Assembly (NCBI GenBank): GCA_027600665.1
Contig: JADGJL010001062.1
Location: 1-10,556, forward strand
Reading direction: 5' to 3'
Length of the DNA: 10,556 bases
DNA from: Irineochytrium annulatum
Lineage: Eukaryota; Chytridiomycota; Chytridiomycetes; Chytridiales; Chytridiaceae
The translations under genes and the position numbers were made by a program. Of the stretch, positions 7,217-10,556 are shown one piece after another. Position 1 is the first letter of the stretch. Each line of letters starts with the position of its first letter. Below the pieces are notes generated by a model. That model was not told where the DNA came from. It searched no databases and saw only the letters and a program-made list of their open reading frames with translations.

Positions 7217-7271
7217 GTAATGATAATGATTTTCTTTACGGAGACACTCACTGATCCATTTGTATGGGCAG
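7217..7271 (+). other. Likely intron (55 nt)
   Basis: Donor GTAATG, branch-like CTGATC near 7250 and acceptor TGGGCAG. The sequence after it reads VTFANLHPSPAHCPFLGGDV from 7274. Joining from the coding-like upstream frame (AMKLKVMAEPDGV) gives a stop at the junction, so either the frame has shifted or a different donor is used. Confidence 0.35.
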
Positions 7272-7861
7272 ATGTGACCTTTGCGAACCTGCACCCGTCT
7301 CCTGCGCACTGTCCCTTCCTCGGGGGCGACGTCGTCAAGTTTCTTCACTGACAACGGAGCAGGCGATGGCGTCATGGTAGCGTTCACGCCGTCCGCCTTC
7401 CCAAACGTATTACTGGAAGCGACGTACAGGACTGCCGCCCAGCCAGCGGCGCGACGGGTGTGGCTGGCACTCGTGTGCACGGTGCACGTGAGGCTCTCGG
7501 CACGGGGGATGCGATTTTGCGTGCCTGCAAGTGGAAGCGACGCAACGGGCGACGGTGGAGCAAGGCGCTCGTGAGAGGGAGGCGTGGGCTTGCGGCTGGA
7601 CCGGCGCGGCCTGCTCGGTAGATGCTGTTGCTGCGTTGAAGTATCGATTGAGTTCAAGATTATAATGACAGAACTCTGTTGTGAGAGTAATTTACTCATC
7701 AGTTGTAAAATAGAGAGGAGATTATCGTAGGCGCTTGAGAAAGTGAAAATGGAGTATGCGAAAATGGAGAAAATCGCACGGAGGGCGCCCGTTCAGCAAA
7801 CAATGGAGGATGTTTATTTTATTGACAAGCGGCTGGCGGGGATTGTAAATCTCAATTCACG
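7272..7861. other. Ambiguous stretch with competing frames on both strands
   Basis: A plus-strand ORF (7281-7574, 97 codons) and a longer minus-strand ORF (7169-7699, 176 codons) overlap. The minus frame is Ser/Pro/Arg-rich with no domain I recognise, and its ATG at 7699 is in ordinary sequence. The plus strand also reads protein-like in a different frame before 7350 (see the intron entry at 7217). I cannot choose between them. From about 7620 to 7860 the sequence is AT-richer and holds the probable upstream region of the gene that begins at 7862. Confidence 0.3.
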
Positions 7862-9533
7862 ATGTTGTCCTCAGCGCTCTCGCACTCGACGCTCAAGTCC
7901 CGCACCTCGGCCTCCGATCCAATGTCCTGCCGCCCCATGTTCGCCGCCAGGACCAAGCTGACGCCATCCTCCGCTTGCCCACAACCCTCATGGTCTATCC
8001 AATCGCACACAGTGCCAGATGTCACACTTGGCGACCTCTCCAGGCCGGTCCAAATTGCTGCGATAACGATCGAGGATTTGATGCTGAAGTTTCTGGTCCT
8101 TGTGCGCGAGGTTGCCGAGCACGTGGAGGTAAGCTCTCACTTCCGACTTCACCAACTACGCAGCTCGCTGACTTTTCCTCAACGCAGATTGTGTATACCA
8201 ACGACAGCTGGCGATCCGGCCCTCGGCGATCAACTTCATGCAAGTTAAAGGAGGTGCTCATCGAAGGCGGCCTCGCCGCGTACGTGGTCGCCGTGCCCAT
8301 GGGCGCCCTCCAGCACGGCTCCGACGGCAAGGTGCAGATCATGGTCGACTTCTCCGCGATGGCTGTCCTCGGTGGCGAGAGGATATACGACAACAGGGTT
8401 GGGAAGAACCACCAGGCGCGTATTTGCGTGAATGACGCTGTTGTGTTCCAAGAGAGCCTTGATTTGGACTGCATGAAGTGCCGGAAGCGGCGCCCGGGGA
8501 GGATCAGGAGGGCGGCGAAGAAGAACATACGGAAGGGGAGTAGGGCGGAGGAGGCGGCGAAGTCTCCCGCAGACATCAACGAAAACGAGGAAAAGATCCC
8601 CTCAACCACCGCCAACTCTCACTGGAATGTCGACGGTGATGGGGAGAAAACCTACTCGGCGAAGGTACAGCATTGTTCTTAACGGTTGATAGTCTTTCTG
8701 TTCAATTGTTGACCCAAAATCTCCCTCTTTAAAGAACACCTCGTTCTCAAGCGACTCCATTGAGCAAACGGTTTTTTTCGACAACAAGCTCCCGCCTGCC
8801 GACGTCGCTGGCCCAGACATGATCAAGACCACCCTCGAGGACGCCATACAACACGCCAAGGACGAGGGTGACAGGACGGAGGAGCTTCTGGACGACGACG
8901 AGCTATGCGATCGCCGCCGCCGACACCATCGAAGCCCGCCAGCGTGCTGGGAGGACGACTTCGACGTCTGTGAAGAGGATGGGGATCTTGATGGGAACGA
9001 GGGGTCGGCCGCTGTCGGCGCCACCGACGCGAGGCTCTCGGCCGAGGCGAGGGAGTCGACGACGGCGACGTCGCCCGGTGTGCCTCATTACGGGACCGAT
9101 TTGGAGTGGGCTCAGGTCGAGGTTGAAGATCACGAGGGGGTGTGGATCGCGGAAGTTGTGGAGGTCGGGATCTTGATCGTTCGGCCGTTGTCGGATGAGG
9201 TCCTGGAGCCTGAGGAACACGCCGCCCTGCCACCTCAATCATGCCACCTGCTGCAAGTCCCCTCGATCGACTACTCCGTAGGGAGGATGTATCTGGATGA
9301 TGAGGTTCGGTTCGGATGCTCTGGAACACCACCTGGGCAGCGGGGATACCTGTTTCAATCGGTATGCGATGTCATGAACTTGCAGATTTTTTATTTTATG
9401 CCACGACGCTAATTTGAGGGATCCTAAGGTATACGATTTTATCACCTCCACCGCTGCCATCGTTCAATCGTCGATCCGCGGCGCATTGTCCACCGTAGTG
9501 TCCTTGTTCTCTCGGACTACCTTCTGGCGTTAG
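7862..9533 (+). CDS. Four-exon gene, 491-residue protein of unknown family
   Basis: Exons are 7862-8128, 8188-8664, 8735-9361 and 9429-9533 (TAG). The introns are 59, 70 and 67 nt, all GT-AG and all phase 0. The ATG has A at -3. Residues 1-89 are Ser-rich, then contain a helix-like EDLMLKFLVLVREVAEHVE. Exon 2 (90-248) has a mixed globular stretch (AYVVAVPMGAL, KVQIMVDFSAMAVLGGERIY), a CMKC at 184-187 and a strongly basic cluster at 188-208 (RKRRPGRIRRAAKK) that could be a bipartite nuclear signal. Exon 3 (249-457) is acidic, with EELLDDDEL at 297-305 and WEDDFDVCEEDGD at 320-332. Exon 4 adds a mildly hydrophobic tail. Retaining intron 3 would instead end the protein at 9412. Part of exon 2 (about 8210-8240) reads more naturally in another frame (AIRPSAINFMQVK), and so does part of exon 1, so small frameshifts are possible. 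The opposite strand is also open at 8022-8615, but lacks splice support. I recognise no family. Confidence 0.5.
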
Positions 9534-9699
9534 AGAATGCTTTGAATGATGTGCGATTGGCACGGTAAAGCATCTAAACAACAAAACATCAAAGAAAAAT
9601 CAAGTGCCAATTTTATTTATAACGTTATAGTTCGATGTCTAAGTGGTCTCTTTTATGCAATAAATTGATGACGCCTCTGTGTTTGCATGTGCGCGATCA
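9534..9699. other. AT-rich spacer after the four-exon gene
   Basis: The sequence after the TAG becomes A/T-rich (for example ATTTTATTTATAACG near 9609) and would serve as the 3' untranslated region and intergenic spacer between this gene and the minus-strand frame that ends at 9700. No canonical AATAAA signal is obvious on the plus strand close to the stop. Confidence 0.35.
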
Positions 9700-10062
9700 T
9701 CAAATCATCCGGCATCTTGGATCGATCAACATCGCCCTGCCACGCGTCGAGTTCTCCAACTCCCTCCTAATCTTCAGCGTGATCGACGGATGGCCCTCCA
9801 CCTTCGACAGGATGGGCCTGTCGCCTAACGATTGCAACGCCGCGCGAACCCCGCGGGAGGCCTCTTTCGTGGCCGCCGCCTCGATGGCCTCCGCCGTTGC
9901 AGGGCTTTGCGGTCGTCCAACTCTAACACGACATATTGGGCGCTGGGAGTAGGCTGCTGACGAATGATGCTGTTCCGCAGAGTCTGACAGGCTGAACTCC
10001 CCCGAATGCTTTGAGATGCTAGTTGCAAGGGGATAAAGACGACCGAAGTATTTGTGATGTAT
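9700..10062 (-). other. Minus-strand stop-free frame, likely exon or relic without ATG
   Basis: One minus-strand frame is open from 10062 to a TGA at 9702-9700, 120 codons. Its sequence is markedly protein-like from about 9990 on: Ser/Gln-rich (FSLSDSAEQHHSSAAYSQRP), then helical and charged (SPATAEAIEAAATKEASRGV, RAALQSLGDRPILSKVEGHP, SITLKIRRELENSTRGRAML). No usable ATG opens it. A plausible splice acceptor on the minus strand, TTCAGCCTGTCAG, lies near 9982-9994, so it could be a terminal exon. The upstream exon would have to lie toward 10100-10190, beside repeat copy D. The ATG-started plus (9635-9952) and minus (9825-10085) frames over the same bases are Arg-rich or irregular shadows. No family is recognised. 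Confidence 0.35.
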
Positions 10063-10191
10063 TCATAAGCATAAGACAGAAACACTACCGTTGCTCGTCC
10101 CGGAATAAAGATCAGGGCACAATCATCAGCGAGACAGTGCGAAGAGCGCCGAGCGAGCCGCCCGCGGTTCGTCAGCGGACGAAGGACGGAG

Positions 10192-10556
10192 CTTCTTATC
10201 CTGGTTCCGTCGTTTACGCCCTGATTAAACTCGTCGTGAATTCCCTGTTCCTTCCACCTGACGTATTTTTGGACGAGGGAAAAAACAAAATTTCATGTCG
10301 CATATATTAATACTGGTCATGCCAGCTTGATATTTCCAAGATATATACTCGTTGCTAGGTATCTGATGTGACTCGTCCTTGATATGACGGTGCTTCTCAT
10401 TTCGAGAATTCAATCGCAGTCGCTGCCCGACATCAACCGCACGCGACGGCCATCCGCGACGGCCGCCGTCACTCATCGTCGTCGTTCCCTCCTTCGACCG
10501 CGGGCACCGTTGGCATCCACCTTCGTGATTCTGGCAGCCGCCGGGAGCCTTCGACT
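10192..10556 (+). repeat. Dispersed repeat, copy D (cut by the window edge)
   Basis: It matches copy A from 600 to about 958: CTTCTTATCCTGG, CCTGATTA, TTTTTGGACGAGGG, the AT-rich TATATTAATAC core, CTCGTCCTTGATATGAC, TTTCGAGAATT, CGACGGCCGCCG and TCTGGCAGCCGCCGGGAGC. Scattered substitutions and small indels separate A and D, so these are not recent duplicates. The part matching fragment C should continue beyond the window. Confidence 0.75.
10271..10378. repeat. Inverted repeat pair inside repeat copy D
   Basis: GGACGAG at 10271-10277 and CTCGTCC at 10372-10378 are exact reverse complements, at the same relative positions and nearly the same span as the pair in copy A. The eighth base pair present in A is lost here. 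Confidence 0.45.

Larger units (their letters stand above)
6260..7271 (+). pseudogene. Ser/Pro/Gln-rich gene relic or mis-framed gene, unknown function
   Basis: Protein-like reading passes through three frames. Frame +2 gives VDHIFALLSRILVPPAREHS from 6260 and stops at 6359. Frame +1 is then open from 6343 to 7134 with a single TGA at 6766-6768. This part includes SPRRILPSPRLNRPPSAKAS, a 12-residue Gln run (6514-6549), KIVAKKERSSLARGD (about 6799-6840) and a long Pro/Ser-rich stretch (for example HPPPTLAARYHSPTRG). From about 7075 frame +3 looks coding instead (LNYSNVALITLLTDPKSSMV and YLAMKLKVMAEPDG) and meets a likely intron at 7217. A 54-nt segment at 6757-6810 could be an in-frame intron that removes the TGA, but its splice signals are weak. 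Low-complexity Ser/Pro/Gln-rich regions are common in fungal regulatory proteins; no DNA-binding or catalytic domain is visible. Confidence 0.4.

Noticed and set aside
8022..8615. 197-codon minus-strand ORF
   Set aside because: It lies opposite exons 1 and 2 of the four-exon gene. The plus strand has matching splice sites and consistent phases here; the minus frame has none.
8823..9332. 169-codon minus-strand ORF
   Set aside because: Its Arg/Pro/Ser-rich composition is that of an antisense shadow of GC-rich exon 3.
9635..9952. 105-codon forward ORF
   Set aside because: The minus strand over the same bases has a longer and more protein-like stop-free frame.

Overview
The window looks like nuclear DNA from a fungus, most likely a basidiomycete. 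The evidence is short GT-AG introns of about 55-95 nt with CTNAN-type branch points close to the acceptor, coding stretches rich in G or C at third positions, Ser/Pro/Gln-rich frames, and a recognisable piece of a eukaryotic TBC (Rab GTPase-activating) domain. There is no bacterial operon structure, no rRNA, no tRNA I could support and no CRISPR. The taxonomic call is an inference from gene architecture only.

The region reads as a gene-poor, decaying stretch. A dispersed repeat of about 600 bp occurs as a full-length copy (545-1145), as two separated pieces (4028-4148 and 5151-5343) and as a copy cut by the right window edge (10192-10556), all in the same orientation. Between the first two lies a broken TBC-domain gene (2562-3424) with several frame changes, internal deletions and an in-frame stop. 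Between the split copy and the last copy lie: a cluster of three related intron-like units at a regular spacing of about 150 bp (5861-6258); a Ser/Pro/Gln-rich relic or badly modelled gene with a 12-residue polyglutamine tract (about 6260-7270); and the one locus that assembles into a consistent gene model. That model has four exons, three phase-0 introns and 491 codons (7862-9533), and I do not recognise the product.

Several further stop-free stretches lack a usable ATG but look protein-like: 1475-1975 and 9700-10062 on the minus strand, and 4850-5122 on the plus strand. They are listed at low confidence as possible exons or relics.

There is no sign that these genes work together. The simplest reading is a repeat-rich intergenic or subtelomere-like region with one possibly live gene and several gene relics. 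Because so many frames are broken by single-base shifts, uncorrected sequencing errors are the main alternative to genuine decay. I found no convincing new multi-gene system. The most unusual signal is the intron triplet.
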